Shown: in pieces, positions 16,241 to 24,387 of the stretch | Layout: every line of letters begins with the position of its first letter | Position numbering within the stretch: position 1 is the first letter of the stretch | Source of the DNA: JBMNEH01 sp050948665 | Lineage (GTDB): Bacteria > Bacillota > Clostridia > Christensenellales > UMGS416 | Reading direction: 5' to 3' | NCBI GenBank assembly: GCA_050948665.1 | Contig: JBMNEH010000001.1 | Coordinates: 1,612,001 to 1,676,000, forward strand | DNA: 64,000 nt | Notes under the pieces: generated by a model | Seen by the model: only the letters and a program-made list of their open reading frames with translations | What the model was told of the DNA's origin: nothing | Database searches by the model: none | Translations under genes and position numbers: made by a program

Positions 16241-16918
16241 TCAAGCACTCAACAGCATGGCAATAGTATCTGCAATCAGCAGATGACCTTCGGAATTTGG
16301 ATGAATTCCATCTTCACATAGTAATTTCTTGTAATTTGGTTTTGAAAAGAAACAGGACGTAATATCCAATACTTTAGCTTTGGCGGCAGCTCCGATTTTA
16401 AATACGGCCAAATTAAACATTTCGTGCCATTTCATCAAGTGAGAAATATCTCCCCTCAACCAACCAAGAATTGCATCCGCATTTCTGTCCCTGCTAATAA
16501 AACGGAAATACCTATGTGCATCAATAGGTGGTAAAGAAAGCAGAAAAACCTGCTTTCCCATATCTTTTAGTTTGAGTATTATACGCTTGTATTCCTGAGT
16601 AAACTGCTCGATAATCGTTTTACAAAAGTGTGGCTCCTCCGGAGCTTCCGAGATTGCTTGCCAATCATAATCACAATCATTGCCTCCGTAAGAAAGAATG
16701 ATTGTATCATATTCTGGTTTCGTCAGAGTTTCTATCGAACGCTTTATCGCCTTTCCAAGCTGCATCACTGTAGCACCCATTTGGCCTTTATTCTCTATGA
16801 GAATGTTCATCCGATCTTCTAAAATGGTTGTGAATCTCTGCGGATTCACACGGTACCGTCCATCCTCAAGAGATACTCCTTTTACAATCGAATCCCCAAA
16901 GGCTATTATATTCTTCAT
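16241..16918 (-). CDS. SGNH/GDSL-family hydrolase
   Basis: 225 aa, TAGGAGGAGCG start. Block I IIAFGDSIVKG carries the nucleophile Ser (about 9), block III is SYGGNDCDYD, and block V DGIHPNSEGH carries the catalytic Asp/His. The family comprises esterases and lipases. No signal peptide, so a cytoplasmic esterase acting on a small or carbohydrate-linked ester is likely; the substrate is unknown. It stands alone beside the ICE end. Confidence 0.85.
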   Translation of the reverse strand: MKNIIAFGDSIVKGVSLEDGRYRVNPQRFTTILEDRMNILIENKGQMGATVMQLGKAIKRSIETLTKPEYDTIILSYGGNDCDYDWQAISEAPEEPHFCKTIIEQFTQEYKRIILKLKDMGKQVFLLSLPPIDAHRYFRFISRDRNADAILGWLRGDISHLMKWHEMFNLAVFKIGAAAKAKVLDITSCFFSKPNYKKLLCEDGIHPNSEGHLLIADTIAMLLSA

Positions 16919-17126
16919 ACGCTCCTCCTACAAAACAACGGCAATCTATAAACGGTAGCTTTATATTTATAATTGAAATTGATAACGGCTTAACTAAAAA
17001 CACCTCTCCTGTATGCTGCCAATTTACCGAATAACCTGTCCGTGATTTATGATTCAGAAAAGTTTGTAAATCTAAGTTCTTAGGCAACCATCGAAATCAG
17101 GGTTTAAGTAGTAGGCGAATGCCCTC

Positions 17127-17146
17127 CAGGGTTCGAATGAACCCTG
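17127..17146. repeat. Perfect inverted repeat
   Basis: CAGGGTTC-GAAT-GAACCCTG, followed by TTTGATTATAAT. It could be a weak terminator or a worn tRNA T-arm remnant; no other tRNA parts are recognisable around it. Confidence 0.4.
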
Positions 17147-17182
17147 TTTGATTATAATGTTGAACCTAATTCTCGTCAACAC

Positions 17183-17332
17183 TTATGCTTCAAATGTAGT
17201 TTCATAAAATTCTTCGTATGGAAACTCTACTTGCATCCATGTTCTATCTTTCGAAGCAGTCGTTCTTCCATAAGTTATTCGATTTAATATAGGCTGTGAA
17301 AGCCCAGCATCTCTCAGCCATTTACGAATCTG
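17183..17332 (-). pseudogene. C-terminal remnant of an unknown gene
   Basis: A 49-codon minus-strand stretch without a start reads IRKWLRDAGLSQPILNRITY and ends YEEFYETTFEA before TAA. An in-frame TAA lies directly upstream of it. The amino-acid pattern looks protein-like, so it is probably the tail of a decayed gene. I do not recognise the family. The remaining part of 16919-17471 shows nothing else. Confidence 0.4.
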
Positions 17333-17471
17333 TTAGAGGTGAATCCAATGAGGCAAAGAATCGTTTTATAGCAATAATGAGTAGAGATGATCTCCATTTT
17401 ATACCTCATCCCCCTTTTTTTATGAAGTATCTCTATCAAACAACATATTAAGCAAAACGGCTTCTTTATTC

Positions 17472-17500
17472 TTGACACAAGATAGAATTATGGCTATAAT
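17472..17500 (+). promoter_or_regulatory. Promoter of the tRNA-Thr/tRNA-Pro unit
   Basis: TTGACA (17472-17477), 17 bp, TATAAT (17495-17500), 21 bp ahead of tRNA-Thr. Confidence 0.85.
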
Positions 17501-17521
17501 GACAAAGCAGTTATGCTGCTT

Positions 17522-17597
17522 GCCAATGTAGCTCAGCTGGCAGAGCAGCTGATTCGTAATCAGCAGGTCATCGGTTCAAATCCGATCATTGGCTCCA
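17522..17597 (+). tRNA. tRNA-Thr (CGT)
   Basis: 76 nt. Acceptor GCCAATG/CATTGGC, anticodon arm GCTGA-TTCGTAA-TCAGC with anticodon CGT, T loop TTCAAAT, encoded CCA. Confidence 0.95.
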
Positions 17598-17605
17598 CCC
17601 AATGT

Positions 17606-17682
17606 CGAGGTGTGGCTCAGTTTGGTAGAGTGCTGCGTTCGGGACGCAGAGGTCGCAGGTTCAAATCCTGTCACCTCGACCA
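17606..17682 (+). tRNA. tRNA-Pro (CGG)
   Basis: 77 nt. Acceptor CGAGGTG/CACCTCG, anticodon loop TTCGGGA with anticodon CGG, encoded CCA. It lies 8 bp after tRNA-Thr, on the same transcript. Confidence 0.95.
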
Positions 17683-17686
17683 AGTA

Positions 17687-17730
17687 AAACGCTAATGTTG
17701 ATACTGTAGGCATCAATATTAGCGTTTTTG
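17687..17730 (+). terminator. Terminator after tRNA-Pro
   Basis: AAACGCTAAT...TTGAT pairs with ATCAA.ATTAGCGTTT, followed by TTTG; long stem directly after the tRNA. Confidence 0.75.
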
Positions 17731-17817
17731 ATTTGCTGCGAATGAATGAACCTTTTTATATTAATTTGCGACTATATATGTGAAACCAGTTTTCAACACA
17801 AGAAAGGAGGTGATGTT

Positions 17818-19104
17818 ATGGATGAATTTGAAAAACTGCTTTGCGAAAACATTTGCGCTATAGAACGGTTCATTAAATTCCGACTGCCTTCTTCGTTTGA
17901 CGCTGCCGATGTTCTGCAGGAAGTATGCATTGCTGCGCATGATAAATACGGTACCTTAATAGATAAATCGTGCTTTAAAGCATGGATTATCGGAATCGCC
18001 CGCCATAAATGCAATGACTTCTACCGAAAACGCGCTAAATTAATGGAGGTTCCGATTGACATGGTTAGCGATTCCGCATTATCTTGCGGACGAATGGGCG
18101 TTACTGCAACAAAGTATGTCCACGAAACAATCAGCAGCCTTGCAAGCCGCGATCAGGAAATACTGTACCTATATTTCTTTCGCGATATGTTACAAGCCGA
18201 TATTGCGAAAAAGCTCGAGATTCCCGTCGGTACGGTAAAAAGCCGTCTGCACACCGCAAAGGCAAATTTCAAAGAAAAATATCCGTATCCACCGAAACCG
18301 AAAGGAGATTTTATTATGAAAAAATTACCCGAAATTATGCCTGATTACAAAATCGAAAAATCAAATAATGATCCCTTCCCCGTTGTATGGGAGGAACTTA
18401 TGGGCTGGTTTCTTATACCAAGACTCGGCGAGAACCTTTCATGGGGGATTTATAATATGCCTGAAAGAAAGCTTGCAGAGAGTAACGAAATGGCAGTTGT
18501 TGGTAAAGCAGAAGTACATGGAATTGAAGGCGTAGAAATCATTGTAAAGACACATAGCCCGATGGACTGTAACTCTGAAGATGGAAGCCCTGAAGTATCA
18601 AGACGATTTGTCGCTCATCTTACGGATACTCACTGTCGTTATCTTGCCGAAAGCCATATGAGGAACGGTGTTAACCGCTTATATACCTTTTTAGATGGGG
18701 ACAGTTTTCTCGATAACTGGGGCTTCGGCGAGAATAACTGCGGTAATGAAACGCATATCAAAGTCAAGGGCGACATTATCCGGAACGGTAGTGTTATTAC
18801 AACTGCAGACAAGCTTTTTCTTCTTGATATTGTCGGACGGTACACTGTTGCAATCGGCGGGAAAAGCTATGACACGATTTGCGTAATTGATGCCGGCACT
18901 TATAATTCCGGCGTGGTCAGCGAACAATACCTTGACAAAGAAGGACGCACAATTCTTTGGCGTCGTTTCAATCGCGATGATTGGGCGTATGACTATTATG
19001 GAAAAAAGTGGAGTGAAAAGCTGCCGGATAACGAGCGTCTGACCGTCAATGGCATAACCTATGTCCACTGGTACGACTGCATAACGGATTATATTTTAAC
19101 ATAA
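17818..19104 (+). CDS. ECF sigma factor with a large C-terminal extension
   Basis: 428 aa. ATG 17818 is chosen for the AAAGGAGGTGATGTT site; an upstream in-frame start at 17746 lacks one. Residues about 1-70 are sigma region 2 (DAADVLQEVCIAAHD, FKAWIIGIARHKCNDF) and about 100-155 are region 4 (DMLQADIAKKLEIPVGTVKSRL). After a KPKGDFIMKKLPE linker come about 260 further residues with many beta-strand patterns (GRYTVAIGGKSYDTICVID). An internal ATG at 18316 (MKKLPEIMP) has AAAGGAG upstream, so the C-terminal part might also be made alone. No anti-sigma gene is adjacent. The C-terminal domain may be a sensor, but this is inference. Confidence 0.8.
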   Translation: MDEFEKLLCENICAIERFIKFRLPSSFDAADVLQEVCIAAHDKYGTLIDKSCFKAWIIGIARHKCNDFYRKRAKLMEVPIDMVSDSALSCGRMGVTATKYVHETISSLASRDQEILYLYFFRDMLQADIAKKLEIPVGTVKSRLHTAKANFKEKYPYPPKPKGDFIMKKLPEIMPDYKIEKSNNDPFPVVWEELMGWFLIPRLGENLSWGIYNMPERKLAESNEMAVVGKAEVHGIEGVEIIVKTHSPMDCNSEDGSPEVSRRFVAHLTDTHCRYLAESHMRNGVNRLYTFLDGDSFLDNWGFGENNCGNETHIKVKGDIIRNGSVITTADKLFLLDIVGRYTVAIGGKSYDTICVIDAGTYNSGVVSEQYLDKEGRTILWRRFNRDDWAYDYYGKKWSEKLPDNERLTVNGITYVHWYDCITDYILT

Positions 19105-19229
19105 ACATACGATTTTATTGTAACTATACAACAAATTCCGGCATATTTCCGTACTGTTTTGACATGTCTATGACGTTACAATGATGAAACGCCAAATGAT
19201 TGTATGTTTTTTGTGGTTTTCATCTCGAA

Positions 19230-19270
19230 AACAGTCCGTCAATCTATGATCAACGGACTGTTCTTTGTTT
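19230..19270. terminator. Bidirectional terminator
   Basis: AACAGTCCGT (19230-19239) pairs with ACGGACTGTT (19253-19262), then CTTTGTTTT. It separates the sigma gene from the convergent DUF368 gene. Confidence 0.75.
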
Positions 19271-19293
19271 TGGTACGGATGAGCTTTCGTGAA

Positions 19294-20130
19294 TCAGGCT
19301 TCTTTTTTGACGCCTAGCTTTGTATCCAACAGCCAGCCAATCAAAACACCCAAGCCCAGCACCGCAATGTTGAGAAGAGTCACCCACTCCAAACGAGCCA
19401 ACGGGTAAAGAAGCAAAGCCACCAAGCCGACCATTAAACCGATCACCCCATAATAGGCGATGCCGCGAAATCGTTTAAACGGCCAGTCTACAGCACGCAC
19501 AATGGCAATCGACATCAGGACAAAGCCCAGACCCAACGGCCAAAGCTGTCCGATGTCAAAATTTTTCGCAGCCGAGAGTACAGTGTCATATACCCCCATA
19601 TACATAAATATAAAAGAAGTACTGATCCCCGGTACGATGAAGCCGACGGACATAATGGCACCGCACAGCAGGCCGATCCAAATCGTCAGTTTCCCGTCCG
19701 CTACGATATCAGGCTGCACAATCTCCATATAGTTCAGCACAAATATCAGCGAAATGCCAACTGCTGCGGAAATCAGATAGTACCAGCGGAAGCCTTTTTC
19801 GTTTGCTTCTTTAATAAGGCCGGGTGCACCACCGGCTACCATTCCCACAAAAAGGCAGATGATTTGCTCGGGAATGGTCGACATTGCCCAGTCCAGCACA
19901 TTCGTTAACGCAAAGAAAGAGATTACGGCACCTATACCCAAAGGTAACAGAAAAAGAATATTCTTTTTTGGCTGTTTGAAGAAGTTACTCAATGCATCCA
20001 GCATCGGCTCGTAAAGGCCCATGGAAACTGCCAGCACACCTCCGCTGAATCCCGGTATGATCATTGCTATGCCCAGAAGCATCCCTATTGCGCATTGTTT
20101 TATAAAGTGCAAAGCCTTCTTTCGCTTCAT
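19294..20130 (-). CDS. DUF368 polyprenyl-phosphate transporter
   Basis: 278 aa. ATG 20130 (MKRKKALHF) preferred because AAAGGAGCGGAG precedes it. Multi-pass membrane protein with the family hallmark IIPGFSGGVLAVSMGLYE near the N-terminus and a repeated FIVPGISTSFIFMYMGVYD about residue 165, the two inverted-repeat halves. DUF368 (PopT) proteins recycle undecaprenyl phosphate across the membrane for cell-wall synthesis. Transcribed alone; convergent with the sigma gene. Confidence 0.85.
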   Translation of the reverse strand: MKRKKALHFIKQCAIGMLLGIAMIIPGFSGGVLAVSMGLYEPMLDALSNFFKQPKKNILFLLPLGIGAVISFFALTNVLDWAMSTIPEQIICLFVGMVAGGAPGLIKEANEKGFRWYYLISAAVGISLIFVLNYMEIVQPDIVADGKLTIWIGLLCGAIMSVGFIVPGISTSFIFMYMGVYDTVLSAAKNFDIGQLWPLGLGFVLMSIAIVRAVDWPFKRFRGIAYYGVIGLMVGLVALLLYPLARLEWVTLLNIAVLGLGVLIGWLLDTKLGVKKEA

Positions 20131-20258
20131 CTCCGCTCCTTTCGTCAACACCGCATTGCGGCTGCCCGATTCATCTTTGTTCTACCTGCACTACTATGAA
20201 AATGGCGCCGGGTAAATCCATTGTTTTCGGATCCGCCAGGCGCCAATGGATCACCCTA

Positions 20259-22304
20259 TTACTTCACCAGAGAGTATGCAACAAAAGCTGCCGCCGCCAA
20301 CGAAGAAACAAGTGAAATAACCGTGATTTGGGTATTGATAGACGGACCGGCGGTATCCTTGAAAGGATCCCCTACCGTATCACCAATAACCGCAGCCTTA
20401 TGGGCGTCCGACCCCTTGCCGCCGAAGTTCCCATCTTCGATGAACTTTTTGGCATTATCCCACAGACCACCGGCGTTGCTCATCATCAAGGCAAGAAGGA
20501 GGCCGGAGGTGATATTTCCCATCAGGAACCCGCCCACTGCCTGAATACCACCGATAAATCCGACGGCCAGGGTGACCAGAATGGCCATGAGCCCAGCAGG
20601 TATCAGCTCCTTGATGGCGCCCACGGTGGCGATGTCGATACAGCGATCATATTCGGGGCGTACGCCTTCCTTACCTTCACGCAAGCCGGGAATATCATCG
20701 AACTGACGATGGATCTCTTTGACCATGCGCTGGGCGTTACGGTCAACACCCATGATAAGTAATGCGGAAAACACCGCTGGCACCGCAATGCCGACCAAGG
20801 CACCAAAGAATACGACTGGATTCATCAAATCAAAGGACGGAGCCGTACCTGTGATCTGGTATACCGTTTCCTGGAAAGCACCCAAGAGTGCGATAACCGT
20901 AAGTCCTGCGGCACCAATGGCGAAGCCTTTGGTAATGGCTTTCGCCGTATTGCCTGCGGCATCCAAACGGTCCGTGATTTTCAGAACTTCGTCACCTAAT
21001 CCGCCCATTTCAGCCATGCCGCGGGCATTGTCTACAATGGGGCCGTAAGCATCGTTGGAAATAATCATGCCTACGATGGAGAGCATGCCGATGGCCGACA
21101 TAGCGATGCCCAACATGGGATAACCGGGACCGAGTGGCTCGCAGATTTTATATGCGCCCAAGGCGGCTACCCCGATACCCACCAACGCCGGGAAAGAAGA
21201 AAGCAGGCCATAGGAAAATCCTGTCAGGATAGTGAACGCAGGGCCGCTCTTGCAGGCCTCCGCCACCTTCGCAACAGGTTTCTTATCATCACCGGTGAAA
21301 ATCTCACTGGTGAAACCGATAATAACACCCACCACCAAACCCAGCATGGTAGCCAGCCACAGACGAATATTGAATTCGCCCTTGCTCAGCAGCGTAGCGC
21401 CCAGTGTGAGCACTGCGAAGATAATGCAGGTCAAATAGGTCCCTCCATTCAGCGCCTTGCCAGGATCTCCCTTCTTTCCAACACGAGCAGCCAGCACACC
21501 GATAATAGAAGCCAGCAGTCCCAGCGCGCCGTAACAGAAGATAATGTTTACCTGCCCAAGAGGCAGTGCGATCACCATCGCCGCAGCAATGGAAGCAATA
21601 TTGGAGTCAAACAAGTCAGCGCCCATGCCGGCAACATCTCCGACATTATCACCGACGTTGTCGGCGATAACGGCAGGATTGCGCGGGTCATCCTCAGGGA
21701 TGCCAAGTTCAACCTTCCCTGTCAGATCCGCTGCGATGTCCGCAGTCTTGGTGAAAATACCGCCACCTGCCTTAGCAAACAACGCCAACGAAGATGCGCC
21801 GAAACTGAAAGCCAACACGACATTGGGATTCTCGGTGACGAGGTAGAGCGCCGCAGCACCCGCCAGCGAAGTACCTACTACCGCCATGCCCATGACGGCG
21901 CCGCCGCGGAAGCCTGCCATAAAGGCGGGTGCCAGACCTTCCCTTGCGGCGGAAGCGGCTTTCACATTGGCGATTGTGGCAATGCTGATGCCAATCCATC
22001 CAGCCAGGGCCGATAATACTGAGCCCAGCAGATAGCAGACGCCCATCATGATGTTTTCACCTACATTGCCCCTCCAGATGGGTTCGGGAAAGAACAATGT
22101 AAGTAACACGGCAACAACGCCTGCAAAGATAACAAGCACTTTATATTCCCGCTTAAGGAAGGTAAAAGCGCCATTACGAACCAGCTTCCCTACATCTTCC
22201 AGCGTCTGATTCGCCGTAGGCAGCTTCTTGACCCATAGGTAGAAGTAGCCTGCCACGATGAAAGACACAAGGGAAACCCCCAGAGATACGATTGCCCAAT
22301 TCAT
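20259..22304 (-). CDS. hppA: Membrane-bound ion-translocating pyrophosphatase
   Basis: 681 aa, GAAGGAGAATATGTT start region, about 15 transmembrane helices. The substrate-binding loop reads DIAADLTGKVELGIPEDD followed by NPAVIADNVGDNVGD, and the C-terminal acidic motif GDTVGDPFKDTAGPS is present. It couples hydrolysis of pyrophosphate to H+ or Na+ pumping. The determinant region reads GNTAKA: lysine at the position that is alanine in potassium-dependent enzymes suggests a K+-independent proton pump. This rests on motif comparison only. Monocistronic, from a promoter at 22486-22514. Confidence 0.95.
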   Translation of the reverse strand: MNWAIVSLGVSLVSFIVAGYFYLWVKKLPTANQTLEDVGKLVRNGAFTFLKREYKVLVIFAGVVAVLLTLFFPEPIWRGNVGENIMMGVCYLLGSVLSALAGWIGISIATIANVKAASAAREGLAPAFMAGFRGGAVMGMAVVGTSLAGAAALYLVTENPNVVLAFSFGASSLALFAKAGGGIFTKTADIAADLTGKVELGIPEDDPRNPAVIADNVGDNVGDVAGMGADLFDSNIASIAAAMVIALPLGQVNIIFCYGALGLLASIIGVLAARVGKKGDPGKALNGGTYLTCIIFAVLTLGATLLSKGEFNIRLWLATMLGLVVGVIIGFTSEIFTGDDKKPVAKVAEACKSGPAFTILTGFSYGLLSSFPALVGIGVAALGAYKICEPLGPGYPMLGIAMSAIGMLSIVGMIISNDAYGPIVDNARGMAEMGGLGDEVLKITDRLDAAGNTAKAITKGFAIGAAGLTVIALLGAFQETVYQITGTAPSFDLMNPVVFFGALVGIAVPAVFSALLIMGVDRNAQRMVKEIHRQFDDIPGLREGKEGVRPEYDRCIDIATVGAIKELIPAGLMAILVTLAVGFIGGIQAVGGFLMGNITSGLLLALMMSNAGGLWDNAKKFIEDGNFGGKGSDAHKAAVIGDTVGDPFKDTAGPSINTQITVISLVSSLAAAAFVAYSLVK

Positions 22305-22485
22305 AACATATTCTCCTTCGTATTAATAATACCTAATTGATACATTAAGTTCTTGCCTGTAGCGGGGCATGTCCACCCCAGGAATAAAGCTATCGGCGAA
22401 GTCCGTTTTTCAAAATCAGTTCCGGCAGTTCAACCAATGGCCTATCTTGCTCACTCCCTGTTTTTCTCCTAAGACCATTGTACAC

Positions 22486-22514
22486 ACTATAATATAGATT
22501 TTTCAAATTGTAAA
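22486..22514 (-). promoter_or_regulatory. hppA promoter and long leader
   Basis: On the minus strand TTTACA (22514-22509), 17 bp, TATAGT (22491-22486). The leader to the start codon is about 175 nt and contains short hairpins (for example GGGG/CCCC near 22375). I cannot match it to a riboswitch class. Confidence 0.65.
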
Positions 22515-23144
22515 CACCCCCCATGTGAAGAAAGCAAAGAACTTATGCAGATCATTTTACAGTTTGTAATGCGCATTTTTGCTTCATTATTCTCAAAAAA
22601 CTCCGAATCTGTATGAGAAAGTTGCGATGCGGGGTATGTCTCCCGCCTTTATTCTTTTCTCTGCGATTTCAGATGCATGGATTGCGCCTTTCACAGCGGA
22701 GAAGCTGATGGAATTCCGCCCATTCCGAAAAGCTATTGTGACTTTCTCGGTCTAAGACACCCGGGCATTATGCAGCAGAGACCGCTGCATTTCTTAGAAT
22801 CGCGCGCCGGCATATCTTCCGTTTTCATCCTTATCCCTTTTGTTTGACTTTCCTAAGCGGGCATATTATCATAGACGCGGGAATCGCACGGTTTTCAACA
22901 GAAAGTAGAAATAATACAGAGTTATCCTCCAACCCCGGAAAACTCTGCTTTATTTCAAGGCGAAAACGATTCGAAAATCGACCCCTTGCTTCGTTGTCAG
23001 GGCGCAGAGGCAAAAAAATGCGGAAATATGGGTTATCTGCACCACAGAAGAAACGTTTTTGCCTCGGCAAAGAGTGCCGTCTGCCCGTTATTCTTTCTGG
23101 CACGATACTTTTCCCACTTTATCATTCCTTAGAAAGGAGCCGAT
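22515..23144. other. Gene-free interval
   Basis: About 630 bp between the hppA promoter and the radical SAM gene. Open frames here lack ribosome sites and coding character. A short hairpin GCAG/CTGC lies near 22770. No repeat, tRNA or known leader motif was seen. Confidence 0.5.
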
Positions 23145-24260
23145 ATGCCTCCTGTTTCCGTAATGGTAAAACCAGTTTCGGGGCTGTGCAATATGCGCTG
23201 CACCTATTGCTTTTATGCCGATGAAATGCAGAACCGGGAAACGCCTCTCCTGCCACGCATGTCGGAAGAAACATTGGAATATCTGATCCGCCGCATTTTC
23301 AGTTACGGTGACAGCAGCATTTCTCTGGCTTTTCAGGGCGGTGAACCTACTCTTGCCGGTACAACGTTCTATACCCGCCTTCTGGAACTGGAGAACCAAT
23401 ATAACACCCGGCGCATACCGGTACGTCATTCCATGCAGACAAACGGATTATATCTCTCTGATTCACTGCTCTCTGTTTTAAAAGCGGGAGATTTTCTTGT
23501 CGGAGTATCTTTGGACGGGATCAAAACTATTCATGACGCAAGACGGCAGGATGCAACGGGACAGCCAACCTGGGACAGAGTCACAGCGAATCTCCGGCGC
23601 CTGCGGGAGGCAGAGATCCCTTACAATATTCTTTGCGTAGTGGATCGTTGGGTTGCCGAAAAGCCCGAGGAGGTTTTCACAAACCTGCGGGAACACGGAT
23701 ATCTACAATTCATTCCCCACCTTGACGGATTGAACGGTATTCCCGATGCGGATTCTCTTACAGCAGAGGCATATGGGAATTTTCTGATTCGAACTTTTCG
23801 TTTATATGAAAAGAGTTTTTGGGAAAAGAAATTTGTCAGCGTACGTACCTTTGATAATTGGTTGAATATGCTTTGTGGTCACCCCCCGGAGAGTTGCGGC
23901 TTGTCAGGGAGATGCTCTATCAGTTTTTTAGTAGAAGGTGACGGCAGCGTTTACCCTTGTGACTTTTACGCTCTGGATCATTGGAGAATGGGAAACCTCC
24001 GTACCGATTCCTTCTTCCGTATGGAAAAGTCTACTGCCGCCCGTGAGTTTATAGCTTCTTCTTTGCCGATGGACGCCGCCTGCAATGCCTGTGAATGGTC
24101 ATTCCTTTGTCATGGAGGGTGCCGGAGGGAACGGGAGCCGTTTACGGACGGTATACCCCGGCTGAACCGATTGTGCGAAGGGCTCAAGGCTTTTTTCTCC
24201 GCCTGTTATCCCAGAATGAAAGAGCTTTCTCGGCGTCCGCCTCCGCCAATGCCCAATTAA
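23145..24260 (+). CDS. Radical SAM/SPASM protein, anaerobic sulfatase maturase-like
   Basis: 371 aa, GAAAGGAGCCGAT start. The radical SAM cluster motif CNMRCTYCFY (CX3CX2C, about residues 15-22) is followed by LAFQGGEPTLAG and SMQTNG, all typical of anaerobic sulfatase-maturating enzymes. A SPASM-type C-terminus binds auxiliary Fe-S clusters (SGRCSISFLVEGDGSVYPCDF, then CNACEWSFLCHGGCRRER). Such enzymes oxidise Cys or Ser of a sulfatase to formylglycine. No sulfatase gene lies in the window, so the client is elsewhere or different. It converges with the glycyl radical enzyme gene across a shared terminator. Confidence 0.8.
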   Translation: MPPVSVMVKPVSGLCNMRCTYCFYADEMQNRETPLLPRMSEETLEYLIRRIFSYGDSSISLAFQGGEPTLAGTTFYTRLLELENQYNTRRIPVRHSMQTNGLYLSDSLLSVLKAGDFLVGVSLDGIKTIHDARRQDATGQPTWDRVTANLRRLREAEIPYNILCVVDRWVAEKPEEVFTNLREHGYLQFIPHLDGLNGIPDADSLTAEAYGNFLIRTFRLYEKSFWEKKFVSVRTFDNWLNMLCGHPPESCGLSGRCSISFLVEGDGSVYPCDFYALDHWRMGNLRTDSFFRMEKSTAAREFIASSLPMDAACNACEWSFLCHGGCRREREPFTDGIPRLNRLCEGLKAFFSACYPRMKELSRRPPPPMPN

Positions 24261-24294
24261 AACAGGCAGGGAATCCTCGCTCCCTGCCTGTTTT
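24259..24294. terminator. Bidirectional terminator
   Basis: Perfect 14-bp stem AAAACAGGCAGGGA/TCCCTGCCTGTTTT with an 8-nt loop, overlapping the radical SAM stop codon. A/T flanks on both sides serve both convergent genes. Confidence 0.9.
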
Positions 24295-24387
24295 GCATTT
24301 ACGTCATCCGGAAAATCTCGTGTGTATAAGCCTATCGGCTTCCGTCTGCTTTTTCCCGTGACATTCGTGGCAACGCCATCCGGTAGT

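Noticed and set aside
17513..17695. Plus-strand 60-codon frame
   Set aside because: It is a translation of the tRNA-Thr and tRNA-Pro genes.
23145..24260. Reading this gene as the glycyl radical activase for the neighbouring enzyme
   Set aside because: The CNMRCTYCFY motif and SPASM-type cysteines fit sulfatase maturases, not PFL-activase-type enzymes, and the gene is convergent rather than co-transcribed.
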